Positions 6,917-15,162 of a stretch of DNA of 42,735 nucleotides are shown here, in pieces. The position numbers were made by a program, and so were the translations under genes. The stretch comes from Alicyclobacillaceae bacterium (GTDB taxonomy: Bacteria > Bacillota > Bacilli > Kyrpidiales > Kyrpidiaceae), in assembly GCA_029961045.1 (NCBI GenBank), contig JASBVN010000036.1, forward strand, positions 70,079-112,813, written 5' to 3'. The notes beneath the pieces are model-generated. The model had not been told where the DNA came from and searched no databases. It saw nothing but the letters and a program-made list of their open reading frames with translations. How positions within the stretch are numbered: position 1 is the first letter of the stretch; every line of letters starts with the position of its first letter.

Positions 6917-7570
6917 TTACGGCTTCCGCCGCTCGCCGTCCACATGCCACCGGAACTCCCCGCGGCGGGCCTTCTCCACTCCGTCTGCGTACCATTCCGG
7001 GTCGTCCCGGTACCGCTGCTCACGCCACGGATCTCCCAACATGTGGTACCCCCGCTCTTCCCAGTAACCCGGAACGTCCTCGGCCATAAACTCGAGACCC
7101 CGCACCCATTTAGCCGATTTCCAAAAATACAGATGGGGAACCACCAGCCGGAGCGGCCATCCGTGCTTGGGCGTCAAGGGCTTGCCGTTGTGGGCATGGG
7201 CGAACATAACGCCGTCCTTTAACAGTTCTTCCAGGGGAAGGTTTGTCGTCCATCCTCCGTACGTGTGAACGAGAACATACCGGGCTTCCGGTTTGAGGGT
7301 CACGAGGTCGAGCACGGCCCGGAAGGGCACACCTTCAAATACATTGTCGAACCGCGACCAGGAGGTCACGCAGTGGATGTCGCAGCGGTGTGTCGTTTTG
7401 GGCAACCGCCCCCATTCCTCCCAGGTCAACCGCACAGGGCGTTCCACCAATCCGAAAAGCTCGAACCGCCAAGTCGCCAAATCGATCTGCGGGACGTCTC
7501 CCGCGTGCAAAACCGGCCAGCGCTCCGTTACGAATTGCCCGGGAGGCACTCGCCTTTCCCCTCGGGACAT
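6917..7570 (-). CDS. Molybdopterin-dependent oxidoreductase, sulfite-oxidase fold (YuiH-like)
   Basis: 217 residues forming a single oxidoreductase molybdopterin-binding domain. Key motif RCDIHCVTSWSRFDNVFEGV around residues 62-81; the Cys of HCVTSW (residue 67) is the expected molybdenum ligand. Later family segments are present: VLVHTYGGWTTNLPL, AHAHNGKPLTPKHGWPLRL and VPHLYFWKSAKWVRGLEFM. There is no Tat or Sec signal, so it is probably cytoplasmic, unlike MsrP. Substrate unknown. ATG start with AAGGGGGG upstream. It is followed downstream by the DUF420 gene and preceded by the ABC exporter, all on the minus strand. Confidence 0.88.
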   Translation of the reverse strand: MSRGERRVPPGQFVTERWPVLHAGDVPQIDLATWRFELFGLVERPVRLTWEEWGRLPKTTHRCDIHCVTSWSRFDNVFEGVPFRAVLDLVTLKPEARYVLVHTYGGWTTNLPLEELLKDGVMFAHAHNGKPLTPKHGWPLRLVVPHLYFWKSAKWVRGLEFMAEDVPGYWEERGYHMLGDPWREQRYRDDPEWYADGVEKARRGEFRWHVDGERRKP

Positions 7571-7617
7571 CGCCGATCCCCCCTTGCAGGATGATCACTA
7601 AAACTCGCTCCGGAAAA

Positions 7618-9474
7618 TCACCCGAGGGACAGACTGGGCCTCTCCGCCCGTTTCGCCCTCGCTCCGCCCGTCTCCCGGCGCTCCTCCTGCTCCGCAAACT
7701 GCTCCTTGTACAGTTGCGCATACAGCCCCCCCTTGGCCAACAACTCCCGGTGAGTTCCCTTTTCCACAATCCGCCCCTTGTCGAGGACGACAATCTGATC
7801 GGCCTTCAGGATCGTCGACAGCCGGTGGGCGATGACGATGGACGTCCGGCCCCGCAACAGCGTTTCCAGAGCGGCCTGGATGCAGCGTTCCGAATGGGAA
7901 TCCAGGGCGGAGGTGGCTTCGTCCAAAATGAGGATGCGCGGATTTTTCAGAATGACGCGGGCCAGGGCGATGCGCTGTTTCTCGCCGCCGGACAGCTTAT
8001 ACCCCCGTTCTCCCACCAGGGTATCGTACCCGTCGGGCAATTGAACGATCCTGTCGTGGATGTAGGCCGCCTTCGCCGCGGCGATCATTTCCTCTTCCGT
8101 CGCGTCGGGTTTGGCGTAAAGGAGGTTGTCCCGAAGGCTGGCGTGAAACAAGAAGGTCTCCTGGGTGACCACTCCGATCTGTTCATGAAGGGACGAAAGT
8201 CGGACCTCCCGGAGATCGTATCCGTCGATGCGCACCGTTCCTTCCTCCGGATCATAAAGGCGGGGAATCAAATGACTGAGGGTCGTCTTGCCGGCCCCGC
8301 TCGGCCCGACCAAAGCCACCAATTGTCCCGGTTCGATGGTTAAATCGATCCCGCGAAGCACCCACTCCCCTCCGGGCCGGTACCGGAAGCGGACACCGGA
8401 AAACTCGATTCTCCCGCCGACCTTCGGCAGATCGACGGCTCCGGGCCGGTCTTCGATCTCGACCGGTTTGTCGAGATAATCGAACAGCCGCACAAACAGG
8501 GCTGCGGAACCCATGACATTGACGTGAATGTTGGCCAGGGCGGACACCGGGCCGTACAGTTGGGTGAGATAGGCCGTAAAGGCCACCACCGTCCCCAGGG
8601 TCATCGCGTCGCCCATCACAGCCCGGCCCCCAAACCAATAGATGATGGCCGGGCCGGCCGTGGAAATGGCGGTCAGCAACATGAAAAACCACCGGCCCAC
8701 CAAACTCTGGCGCATCTGGGCCTCCATGAGTTCCCGATTGCGGGCTTCGAACCGCGCCGCCTCCGCTTCTTCCTTGTTGAAGGTCTTTACGAGCAAAATC
8801 CCGCTGACTCCGAGGGTCTCCTGCATCAGGGCGCTGAGGTCGGCCATTTTTTCCTGGGTCTTTTTCTTCAACCGGAAACTCATTTGCCCCACCCGTCGCG
8901 TGGGAACGATAAAAAGAGGAAGAATCACCAGCGACAGCAGCGCCAAGCGCCAGTCGAGCCAGAACATGGTGACCACCGTAGTGATCACGCTGACTATGTT
9001 TTTCAGGGAATTGGACACCGTATCGCTGACGACCATCTGGAGGTTATTGACGTCGTTGTTGACCCGGGACATGATCTCCCCGGTCTTGGTGTTTGTGAAA
9101 AATTGGAGGGGCATGCGCAACAAATGCCGGTACAGTTGATTGCGCAAATCGAACATGACCCCTTGGCCGATCTTGGCGTTCAGGTACCCTTGCAACACTC
9201 CCACGCCCGCTCCGGCAAAAGCGGTGGCGATCATCAACAGGCACAGCAGGTTGAGCAAGCCGAACCGGCCGGAAGGAATGGCGTAATCGATGATGCCGCG
9301 GATGAGCAGCGGCTGGAGAAGCCCGAGGACGCTGCTGAGTACAATACATCCCAATACCGCCCACAGCGCCGCGGCATAGGGACGAAAATATCCGATGATG
9401 CGGCCCCACGGAATGTTGCGCAGGGGTTCCCTGCCTTTCTCGGCACCCCAATCTACGGCCGTATAGTAGCGCAT
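7618..9474 (-). CDS. ABC-type multidrug/lipid exporter, fused permease and ATPase
   Basis: About 618 residues. Type IV ABC exporter half-transporter: an N-terminal six-helix permease beginning after IPWGRIIGYFRPYAAALWAV, with coupling-helix region QFFTNTKTGEIMSRVNNDVN, and a C-terminal ATPase with Walker A GPSGAGKTT, Q-loop VTQETFLFHASLRDN, signature LSGGEKQRIALAR, Walker B ILILDEATSALD and switch His in IVIAHRLSTI. Works as a dimer, exporting drugs or lipids. Start chosen at the ATG (MRYYTAVDWG), which has AGGGGG about 8 nt upstream; a GTG three codons earlier lacks spacing. An extended -10 (TGT-TACAAT, minus strand 9503-9498) lies just upstream. The C-terminal RRETGGARAKRAERPSLSLG tail is not conserved. 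Confidence 0.92.
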   Translation of the reverse strand: MRYYTAVDWGAEKGREPLRNIPWGRIIGYFRPYAAALWAVLGCIVLSSVLGLLQPLLIRGIIDYAIPSGRFGLLNLLCLLMIATAFAGAGVGVLQGYLNAKIGQGVMFDLRNQLYRHLLRMPLQFFTNTKTGEIMSRVNNDVNNLQMVVSDTVSNSLKNIVSVITTVVTMFWLDWRLALLSLVILPLFIVPTRRVGQMSFRLKKKTQEKMADLSALMQETLGVSGILLVKTFNKEEAEAARFEARNRELMEAQMRQSLVGRWFFMLLTAISTAGPAIIYWFGGRAVMGDAMTLGTVVAFTAYLTQLYGPVSALANIHVNVMGSAALFVRLFDYLDKPVEIEDRPGAVDLPKVGGRIEFSGVRFRYRPGGEWVLRGIDLTIEPGQLVALVGPSGAGKTTLSHLIPRLYDPEEGTVRIDGYDLREVRLSSLHEQIGVVTQETFLFHASLRDNLLYAKPDATEEEMIAAAKAAYIHDRIVQLPDGYDTLVGERGYKLSGGEKQRIALARVILKNPRILILDEATSALDSHSERCIQAALETLLRGRTSIVIAHRLSTILKADQIVVLDKGRIVEKGTHRELLAKGGLYAQLYKEQFAEQEERRETGGARAKRAERPSLSLG

Positions 9475-9606
9475 CCGAGGCACCCCCTATCTTGACCATT
9501 GTAACAGATCTCCACGAATACCCGGAAGCTCAAGCCCGACAGACAGGCGCCCCCGGCGCAAAATGCCGGCGCCGAAACACCGAACCGGCAGGCTAAATCC
9601 GGTGCC

Positions 9607-9646
9607 TTCGCCGGCGGTGGATGTGTGTTCGCCGGCGGTGGATGTG
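9607..9646 (+). repeat. Tandem 19-nt duplication (period 21) in the mqnE promoter region
   Basis: TTCGCCGGCGGTGGATGTG occurs at 9607-9625 and again at 9628-9646. The second copy supplies the TG of the extended -10 element that follows. Confidence 0.9.
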
Positions 9647-9653
9647 ATAGAAT
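9645..9653 (+). promoter_or_regulatory. Extended -10 promoter of mqnE
   Basis: TGA-TAGAAT is a TGn extended -10. No clear -35 lies 17 nt upstream, which is usual for extended -10 promoters. It places transcription start near 9660, supporting the TTG start at 9697 over earlier start codons. Confidence 0.5.
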
Positions 9654-9696
9654 AGCGGTGTCACCCGAAGTGTTGGACGGAAAGGGGATACCGCCC

Positions 9697-10806
9697 TTGC
9701 TGCTGCGCACGATCGATTCGCGGCTGGCGGCCGTGGAACGAAAGGTCGCCGCCGGCGAACGCCTGGATTTCGAAGACGGCTTGGTCCTGTTGCAATCCCC
9801 CGATCTGCTGCGGATCGGGGCGATGGCAGACGAAGTGCGCCGGAGAAAAAACGGCGATGACGCTTATTTCATCGTCAACACGCACCTCAACTACACCAAC
9901 GTGTGTCATTTGGACTGTAAATTATGTGCCTTCGGAGTAAAACCGGACCATCCCCAGGCGTACACCCTCAGCCTCGAGGAGATCGAAGCCAAGCTCCGGG
10001 CGATCGCCGGAAAGGGATTCAGCGAACTGCACATCGTCGGCGGAGTAAACGCCTCATTGCCGCTGTCCTATTACGAAGACATGATGCGCCTGGCCAAACG
10101 GATTCTGCCCGGCGTACACGTGCAGGCGTTTACCGCGGTGGAGATCGACTATATGGCACGAATTTCCAAATCACCGGTGGAAAAAGTGCTGGCCAGGCTC
10201 GTCGAGGCGGGACTCGATTCGATACTCGGCGGGGGAGCGGAAATTTTCGATCCCCAAGTCCGGCGTATTATCGCCGGCCACAAGACCAATGCCGAGCGCT
10301 GGTTCGCCGTCCACCGCATCGCCCATGAAATGGGCATCCGGACCAATGCGTCGATCCTGTACGGCCACATCGAAAAACCGGAGCATGTGGTGGACCATTT
10401 GCTCCGGTTGCGCGATCTACAAGATGAAACGGGGGGATTTTCCTGTTTCTTCCCCTTCGCCTTCCATCCCGCCAACACGGCCCTCGGCCGCGAATACAAG
10501 ATTCAAAACACCACCACCGGATATTACGACCTCAAACTCCTGGCCGTCTCCCGACTGCTTCTGGACAACTTCGATCACATCCGCGCTTTTTGGATGATGA
10601 TCGGCTTGAAGATGGCCCAGGTGGCTCTGAGTTTCGGGGTCGACGACTTGGACGGGACGGTGATGGAAGAGCAAATCGTCCACGCGGCCGGAGCGGAGAC
10701 GGCCCAGATGACTCCGAAGGAAGAGTTTATTCGGATGATCCTCGAAGCGGGCCGGATTCCGGTGCAGCGGGACACGTTGTATAATAAACTCAGGATCTAC
10801 GGATGA
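9697..10806 (+). CDS. mqnE: Aminofutalosine synthase MqnE (radical SAM)
   Basis: 369 residues. Radical SAM enzyme of the futalosine route to menaquinone; it joins S-adenosylmethionine to a carboxyvinyl-oxybenzoate to give aminofutalosine. The CX3CX2C cluster motif is CHLDCKLC (Cys70, 74, 77), preceded by LNYTNV. Family-specific segments: LHIVGGVNASLPLSYYEDMM, RTNASILYGHIEKPEHVVD, FFPFAFHPANTALG and MAQVALSFGVDDLDGTV, ending DTLYNKLRIYG. The last two separate it from MqnC. Start TTG at 9697 has GGAAAGGGG about 9 nt upstream and gives the expected N-terminus (AAVERKVAAGERLDFEDGL); in-frame GTG codons earlier lie at or before the predicted promoter. It is divergent from the ABC exporter. Confidence 0.93.
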   Translation: MLLRTIDSRLAAVERKVAAGERLDFEDGLVLLQSPDLLRIGAMADEVRRRKNGDDAYFIVNTHLNYTNVCHLDCKLCAFGVKPDHPQAYTLSLEEIEAKLRAIAGKGFSELHIVGGVNASLPLSYYEDMMRLAKRILPGVHVQAFTAVEIDYMARISKSPVEKVLARLVEAGLDSILGGGAEIFDPQVRRIIAGHKTNAERWFAVHRIAHEMGIRTNASILYGHIEKPEHVVDHLLRLRDLQDETGGFSCFFPFAFHPANTALGREYKIQNTTTGYYDLKLLAVSRLLLDNFDHIRAFWMMIGLKMAQVALSFGVDDLDGTVMEEQIVHAAGAETAQMTPKEEFIRMILEAGRIPVQRDTLYNKLRIYG

Positions 10807-10881
10807 AGGAAAAGGCGCGGCGGCTTCTCCCCGCCGTAAGCACACGCGACAGCGGTTCTGTTCACAAAGGGGGAATCCGCA

Positions 10882-11178
10882 ATGATCGAGAGAAAGCTTT
10901 ACGGCCTATTCGGCGGGATGTTCGCCGTGGCGTTTGCGGCCTATTGCCTGAGTGCGTACTTCTTGGCTCATGCGCAGTATGCGGCGATCGGCTGGACGGT
11001 CCTCGCGGCCCTGGTTCTGTGCGCCATCTTGGGGATGGCGGCGGACAAGACCGATTTCCGGCGGGACGCCCGGTACCGGACCAACAACTTGAATTTTCCG
11101 TACTTCCACCATCACTCTACCCCGTGGGCGGTGCGCCGGCTCGAGGAGGAAAAGGAACACCGCCCCCAAGCCTCTTAA
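10882..11178 (+). CDS. Small two-helix membrane protein, unknown function
   Basis: 98 residues with two predicted transmembrane helices (LYGLFGGMFAVAFAAYCLSA and YAAIGWTVLAALVLCAILGM) and a charged, His-rich C-terminal tail (PYFHHHSTPWAVRRLEEEKE) likely in the cytoplasm. ATG start with AAGGGGG upstream. It follows mqnE by 75 nt on the same strand and ends in a strong terminator, so it may be co-transcribed with mqnE. No family is recognised with confidence. Confidence 0.75.
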   Translation: MIERKLYGLFGGMFAVAFAAYCLSAYFLAHAQYAAIGWTVLAALVLCAILGMAADKTDFRRDARYRTNNLNFPYFHHHSTPWAVRRLEEEKEHRPQAS

Positions 11179-11204
11179 TCCGATTTTTTGGCTCGCATCC
11201 TCTG

Positions 11205-11233
11205 AAAAGGGCGCCTGACCGGCGCCCTTTTTT
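11205..11233 (+). terminator. Strong intrinsic terminator
   Basis: GGGCGCC-TGACC-GGCGCCC followed by six T (11228-11233), with AAAA on the other side, so it can act for both converging genes (the small membrane protein and the dehydrogenase). Confidence 0.92.
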
Positions 11234-11237
11234 CGCA

Positions 11238-12785
11238 TTAAAACCGTTCGGACACCACTTTGGCCTGGGTCAAAAGCAGTAAATAGTCCCTCCCTCCCGC
11301 CTTGGAATCGGTGCCGGACATCCGGAATCCTCCGAAGGGATGGACCCCCACCAGAGCGCCGGTGATTTTACGGTTAAAGTACAAATTCCCCACGTGAAAA
11401 TCCCGCCGCGCCCGCTCCAGATGGGCCCGGTTCCGGGAATAAACGCCTCCCGTCAGGCCGTATTCGGTATCATTGGCGATGCGGATGGCTTCGTCGAAAT
11501 TTTCCGCGCGCAGGAACGCCACCACCGGACCGAAAATTTCTTCTTGGGCAATGCGCGCCTCAGAGGGTACGTCTCGAAAAATCGTCGGCCGGATAAAAAA
11601 GCCTTCCCCACCGGCGGGCTCCCCTCCGGTGACGAGCTTTCCTTCTCGTTTGCCGACTTCTATATATTGCAACACCTTGTCATAGGCGGCCCGGTCGACC
11701 ACCGGTCCGTAGGACGCTTCTTCGTCGTCGGCCGGCGCCACTTTCAAAGATTCGGCCAGTCCCGCCACCCGTTCCAACAGGGGCTCGTACACATCGGCCA
11801 GGGCGATGACCCGGGAACAAGCCGAACATTTTTGACCGGCAAACCCGAAGGCGGACGTGACAATCCCCGCAGCCGCCTCGTCGAGATCGGCGTCGGAATC
11901 GACGATTATCGCGTCCTTTCCGCCCATCTCGGCGATGACCCGCTTGAGCCACTTTTGTCCCGGCCGGACCTTCGCCGCCAATTCAAAAATGCGCACTCCG
12001 ATATCTCGGGACCCCGTGAAACTGATAAACCGAACCTGCGGGTGGGACACCAAAAAATCGCCGATTTCGCCCCCCCGACCGGGCACATATTGAATCACCC
12101 CCGGAGGGATGCCCGCTTCTTCCATGAGGCGCACGAAATGCGCGGCGATCACCGGACTGGCACTCGCCGGTTTGACGACGACCGCGTTGCCGGCGACCAC
12201 CGCCGATACGGTCATTCCCGTGAGAATCGCCAAGGGAAAATTCCAAGGGGAAATGACCACGCCAACTCCGAGGGGGAGATATTCCAGTTCGTTGTCTTCC
12301 CCTTGAATCCGGGTCAGCGGCTGCGGGCCGGCCAGGCGGATCATTTCCCGGCCGTAGAACTCGAGGAAATCGATGGCCTCCGCCACATCGGCATCGGCCT
12401 CCGCCCACGTCTTCCCCACCTCGAAACAAAGCCAGGCGGCCAGCTCCAATCGCCGCCTCCGCATCAAGGCAGCCGCTTTAAACAGATAACGGGCCCGTTC
12501 TTCGGGCCGCACCCGGGACCACGATTCGAACGCCCGCAACGCGCCGCGAACGGCCTCTTCCGCCGCTTCCCGGGTGGCGGCGGCGACCCGGCCGATCACG
12601 ACGCCGGGCCTGGACGGATCGAAGGAAGAAATCCAGTCCCCGGTGATTCGATCGCGGCCGTCCATGCGCAACGGGTAGTCCCGCCCGAAAGACCGGCGCA
12701 CTTGATCCAGAGCCTCCCGCATCCTCCGGCGATTTTCCGGGTCCCGAAAGTCGGTGAGCGGCTCATTGCGGAAATCGACCAACAT
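11238..12785 (-). CDS. rocA: L-glutamate gamma-semialdehyde dehydrogenase (1-pyrroline-5-carboxylate dehydrogenase)
   Basis: 515 residues. NAD-dependent aldehyde dehydrogenase that oxidises glutamate semialdehyde from proline or arginine breakdown to glutamate. Evidence: the RocA/PruA-type N-terminus (NEPLTDFRDPENRRRMREAL, with a DRITGD segment), NAD-binding region YLPLGVGVVISPWNFPLAIL, catalytic Glu in VIAEMGGKDAI, catalytic Cys in FAGQKCSACSR, EEIFGPVVAFLRA and the end GVHPFGGFRMSGTDSKAGG. The ATG at 12785 has AAGGGAG at 9 nt; an upstream in-frame start lacks a ribosome site. No proline dehydrogenase is adjacent. Confidence 0.93.
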   Translation of the reverse strand: MLVDFRNEPLTDFRDPENRRRMREALDQVRRSFGRDYPLRMDGRDRITGDWISSFDPSRPGVVIGRVAAATREAAEEAVRGALRAFESWSRVRPEERARYLFKAAALMRRRRLELAAWLCFEVGKTWAEADADVAEAIDFLEFYGREMIRLAGPQPLTRIQGEDNELEYLPLGVGVVISPWNFPLAILTGMTVSAVVAGNAVVVKPASASPVIAAHFVRLMEEAGIPPGVIQYVPGRGGEIGDFLVSHPQVRFISFTGSRDIGVRIFELAAKVRPGQKWLKRVIAEMGGKDAIIVDSDADLDEAAAGIVTSAFGFAGQKCSACSRVIALADVYEPLLERVAGLAESLKVAPADDEEASYGPVVDRAAYDKVLQYIEVGKREGKLVTGGEPAGGEGFFIRPTIFRDVPSEARIAQEEIFGPVVAFLRAENFDEAIRIANDTEYGLTGGVYSRNRAHLERARRDFHVGNLYFNRKITGALVGVHPFGGFRMSGTDSKAGGRDYLLLLTQAKVVSERF

Positions 12786-12913
12786 GATGATCGCTCCCTT
12801 CCGGTGGCACATCGGACGTCATCCCTATTGTAAACCTCCGCCCTTTCCTGCATGCGGCGTCCGGCCGCCGCAGATCGGCCGAGCCGCCACCCCCGCCGCG
12901 GCAGACCGGGATC

Positions 12914-13480
12914 TTACGGGTCGCGCCACTCCAATCCCTCTCCCGGCGGGACGGCCTCGGAATCCGGTTGCGGCCATGGGTCGCCGGCGGAAAAGGCGCC
13001 GGGAACCGATTGGTCTTCGAGGTAGCGAAGCGGCTCCCTCGGATACCATCCCGTCTCGTGAGGAGCAAATCCCCAATCCTTCGCGGAGGCGGAACCCGGC
13101 GGGAAACCCGTCACCGGAAGGAGGGGTGGAAGCGCATAACCCGCCCCGGGAAATAGACCGCCCCAGGGGAGGTGGAACGGATCGTTCGCCGGCCATCCCG
13201 GAATCGCGGCGCCGGGCGGCATCCCCATTGGATACGGGAAACCTGCGGAAGCGGGTATGGACGTTCCGGGTACCGGCCAGGGAGGAAGCAAGCCCGGGAG
13301 CGGCAACCCCGGCGCGATGGACCCCTCATGCAAGTTCCGGCCCTCCCCGCAGGGACGAATAGGGGGAAACACCTCGGGCATCGGGACGGGCGGAACGGGC
13401 CAGGCCGGCGACGGCGGTTCCGGACCGGGGTCCCGATGCGCCGCTTCCTCCCGGTCCTCCTTTTTGCGGTTTTCTTCCAT
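12914..13480 (-). CDS. Proline-rich protein, possible spore coat or exosporium protein
   Basis: 188 residues, about a quarter proline. A charged N-terminus (MEENRKKEDREEAAHRD) is followed by Pro/Gly/Trp-rich sequence with loosely repeated WPVPP, FPPI, LPPW and GFPPG units and an acidic end (PPGEGLEWRDP). The ATG at 13480 has AGGAGAG at 9 nt, and codon use looks coding. No signal peptide or known domain. Composition resembles structural proteins of the spore surface in Bacillota, and the small protein at 2797 is similar in style; both are inferences. A transcript could begin in the 330-nt gap upstream, which also holds the aspartase-like relic. Confidence 0.7.
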   Translation of the reverse strand: MEENRKKEDREEAAHRDPGPEPPSPAWPVPPVPMPEVFPPIRPCGEGRNLHEGSIAPGLPLPGLLPPWPVPGTSIPASAGFPYPMGMPPGAAIPGWPANDPFHLPWGGLFPGAGYALPPLLPVTGFPPGSASAKDWGFAPHETGWYPREPLRYLEDQSVPGAFSAGDPWPQPDSEAVPPGEGLEWRDP

Positions 13481-13560
13481 GAGCTTCTCTCCTTCCTGTC
13501 GAGCTGATGAGTTCACCCATCAGCTTATGAAGAGGAGCCCGCCGCGGTCCGCACCTGCGG

Positions 13561-13716
13561 TCAACGGGAGAAAAGATCCGGATCGGTCATCCGCCTGAGA
13601 TTCGCGATCACTTCGTTGGCGTTCATGTTTTGTGAAGTCCCGGCAGAAAGCCGGTCATGTTCCTCGCCCCCCTGCAAGCATGCGAGAATGCGGTCTTCCG
13701 CCCATAAAACTCCCCA
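13561..13716 (-). pseudogene. Short open frame with an aspartase/fumarase-like signature, probable relic
   Basis: The minus-strand frame between a TAG at 13719-13717 and a TGA at 13563-13561 reads LQGGEEHDRLS, then AGTSQNMNANEVIAN and LRRMTDPDLFSR. The middle matches the conserved aspartate ammonia-lyase motif QGGAGTSxNMNANEVIxN almost residue for residue, interrupted by an extra EEHDRLS. No further aspartase sequence is evident on either side, and neither the ATG at 13626 nor a TTG at 13677 has a clear ribosome site. It could be a degraded fragment or a small protein of unrelated function. The rest of the interval 13481-13819 shows no gene. Confidence 0.35.
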
Positions 13717-13819
13717 CTACGGGCCGAAAAGGAGACACCTCTTCGAATTGCTATGAAAAGCACGTATCCGTGCCGATCTCTGTACCTTTTGAAGACCAAC
13801 CGCCCAGGAGGTGGCTCTC

Positions 13820-14362
13820 ATGCATCGTTGGGCCGAAGTCCATTTGACTTTTAATTTGATCCGGAGTCTGTCCAAATCATTAGAGGAAGATCTAAGACGC
13901 ATCGCCCGGCCTTACCATCTCACCGGGTCGCAGCTCCACCTGTTGAGCCTGCTCTATCAAGAGGATGGAATTTCGATTTCCACCGTCGCCCAACGGGGAC
14001 TGTGGCATATTTCTAGCGCTTTCCACAACGTAATGAAATTGGAGCAGATGGGGCTGGTCCGGACCCGGTCGAACCAAGAGGATGAACGGGTGACGGAGGT
14101 CCATTTGACGGAGGAAGGACGGAGATTGTTCGACGCCATGAGCCAACACATCGAACAATCCCGGGTCATGCAGGCGGTGCGGGAACTGCACCGGCGCCTC
14201 GCCGGCGAAGGGGATGAACAGTTGCCGGTGCGCATCGGCCTCTTTCTGTGCGAAACGCTGGCGGGTCGAGAATTCACCCAGTGGCTGATCCGGTCGTCCG
14301 GAAAATGGAAAGAAGAACCCGCCATACCGGCGGGAAGGGAAAGCATTTATGCGAACCATTGA
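13820..14362 (+). CDS. MarR-family transcriptional regulator, ScoC/Hpr-like
   Basis: 180 residues. An N-terminal helix (LIRSLSKSLEEDLRRIARPY), then a winged helix-turn-helix: LTGSQLHLLSLLYQEDGISI, the recognition region STVAQRGLWHISSAFHNVMK, and the wing/dimer region KLEQMGLVRTRSNQEDER with VTEVHLTEEGRRLFD. The WHISSAFH layout resembles the Bacillus transition-state regulator Hpr/ScoC (MHVSTAFN), which represses protease and sporulation genes. The ATG at 13820 has AGGAGG 8 nt upstream; three codons earlier is another in-frame ATG inside the ribosome-site region. Its 3' end overlaps the convergent phosphatase gene by 16 nt. Exact orthology to ScoC is uncertain. Confidence 0.82.
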   Translation: MHRWAEVHLTFNLIRSLSKSLEEDLRRIARPYHLTGSQLHLLSLLYQEDGISISTVAQRGLWHISSAFHNVMKLEQMGLVRTRSNQEDERVTEVHLTEEGRRLFDAMSQHIEQSRVMQAVRELHRRLAGEGDEQLPVRIGLFLCETLAGREFTQWLIRSSGKWKEEPAIPAGRESIYANH

Positions 14363-15144
14363 CTCAAATTCCGCAGAATCCAATCGGGTTTCGCGATTCC
14401 GGAATCGGCGTCCTCGGCGCGGCTGTACCCGGTGAGGACGAGCACCGTGTCCACTCCGGCCCGGTTGCCGGCAGCGATATCCGTCTCCAGATTGTCCCCG
14501 ACCATCACCACTTCGTCCTTCGGAAGGTTGAGCAGGTGCAGTGCCTGCTCAACCATTGGGCTTTCGGGTTTTCCCACTGTCACGGGCCGGACTCCGCTCG
14601 CCGCCTCGATGAACGCCGCCAAGGCCCCCGCCCCGGGCATCAGTCCCCTTTCCGTCGGAAGAGCCCGGTCGGGATTGGTCAAGACATACCGTGCCCCCGC
14701 CCGGACGGCCAAGCCGGCTTCGGACAAATCGGCGTAGGTGCAGCGGCGGTGAATCCCCTGCAGGACGACGGCGACGGACTCCGGTTCAATCTCCCCGGGC
14801 CCGAACGCGGGCAGCCCCTCCCGCCGCACCGCTTCCCACAATCCTTTCTCCCCCAAGACCAAGGTGGAGACAGCCCCGTAGGCTTCGCGTACAAACCGGG
14901 CGGCCACCTGCGCGGAGGTCAGCACCTCATCCTCGTCCGCTTCAAACCCCATACGGCGCAACCGAGCCGCGACCTCGGCGGGCGGACGGGCCGAATTGTT
15001 CGTCAGAAACAGGACCCGCGCCCGCCGCCTCACCCGGGCCAGCCATTCGGGCGCTCCCGGCAGCGGGGTTTCTCCCCGGTATAATGTACCGTCCAGATCC
15101 ACGAGAACGCCCCGCTTATTCCATAACCGTTCCCGACTCTTCAA
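14347..15144 (-). CDS. HAD-IIA family phosphatase (NagD/YutF-like)
   Basis: 265 residues. HAD motif I GVLVDLDGTLYRG near the N-terminus, motif II VLFLTNNSARPP, cap region with VLGEKGLWEAVRREGL, Lys of motif III in VTVGKPESPMVEQA and motif IV VMVGDNLETDIAAGNRAG. These match the TIGR01457-type phosphatases active on p-nitrophenyl phosphate; the natural substrate is likely a small sugar or glycerol phosphate. Start taken as the TTG at 15144 with GGGGGGA upstream at about 9 nt. It follows the cobalamin adenosyltransferase gene by 18 nt, so they form an operon, and converges on the MarR gene with a 16-nt overlap. Confidence 0.9.
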   Translation of the reverse strand: MKSRERLWNKRGVLVDLDGTLYRGETPLPGAPEWLARVRRRARVLFLTNNSARPPAEVAARLRRMGFEADEDEVLTSAQVAARFVREAYGAVSTLVLGEKGLWEAVRREGLPAFGPGEIEPESVAVVLQGIHRRCTYADLSEAGLAVRAGARYVLTNPDRALPTERGLMPGAGALAAFIEAASGVRPVTVGKPESPMVEQALHLLNLPKDEVVMVGDNLETDIAAGNRAGVDTVLVLTGYSRAEDADSGIAKPDWILRNLSQWFA

Positions 15145-15162
15145 GGATACGGATCCCCCCGA

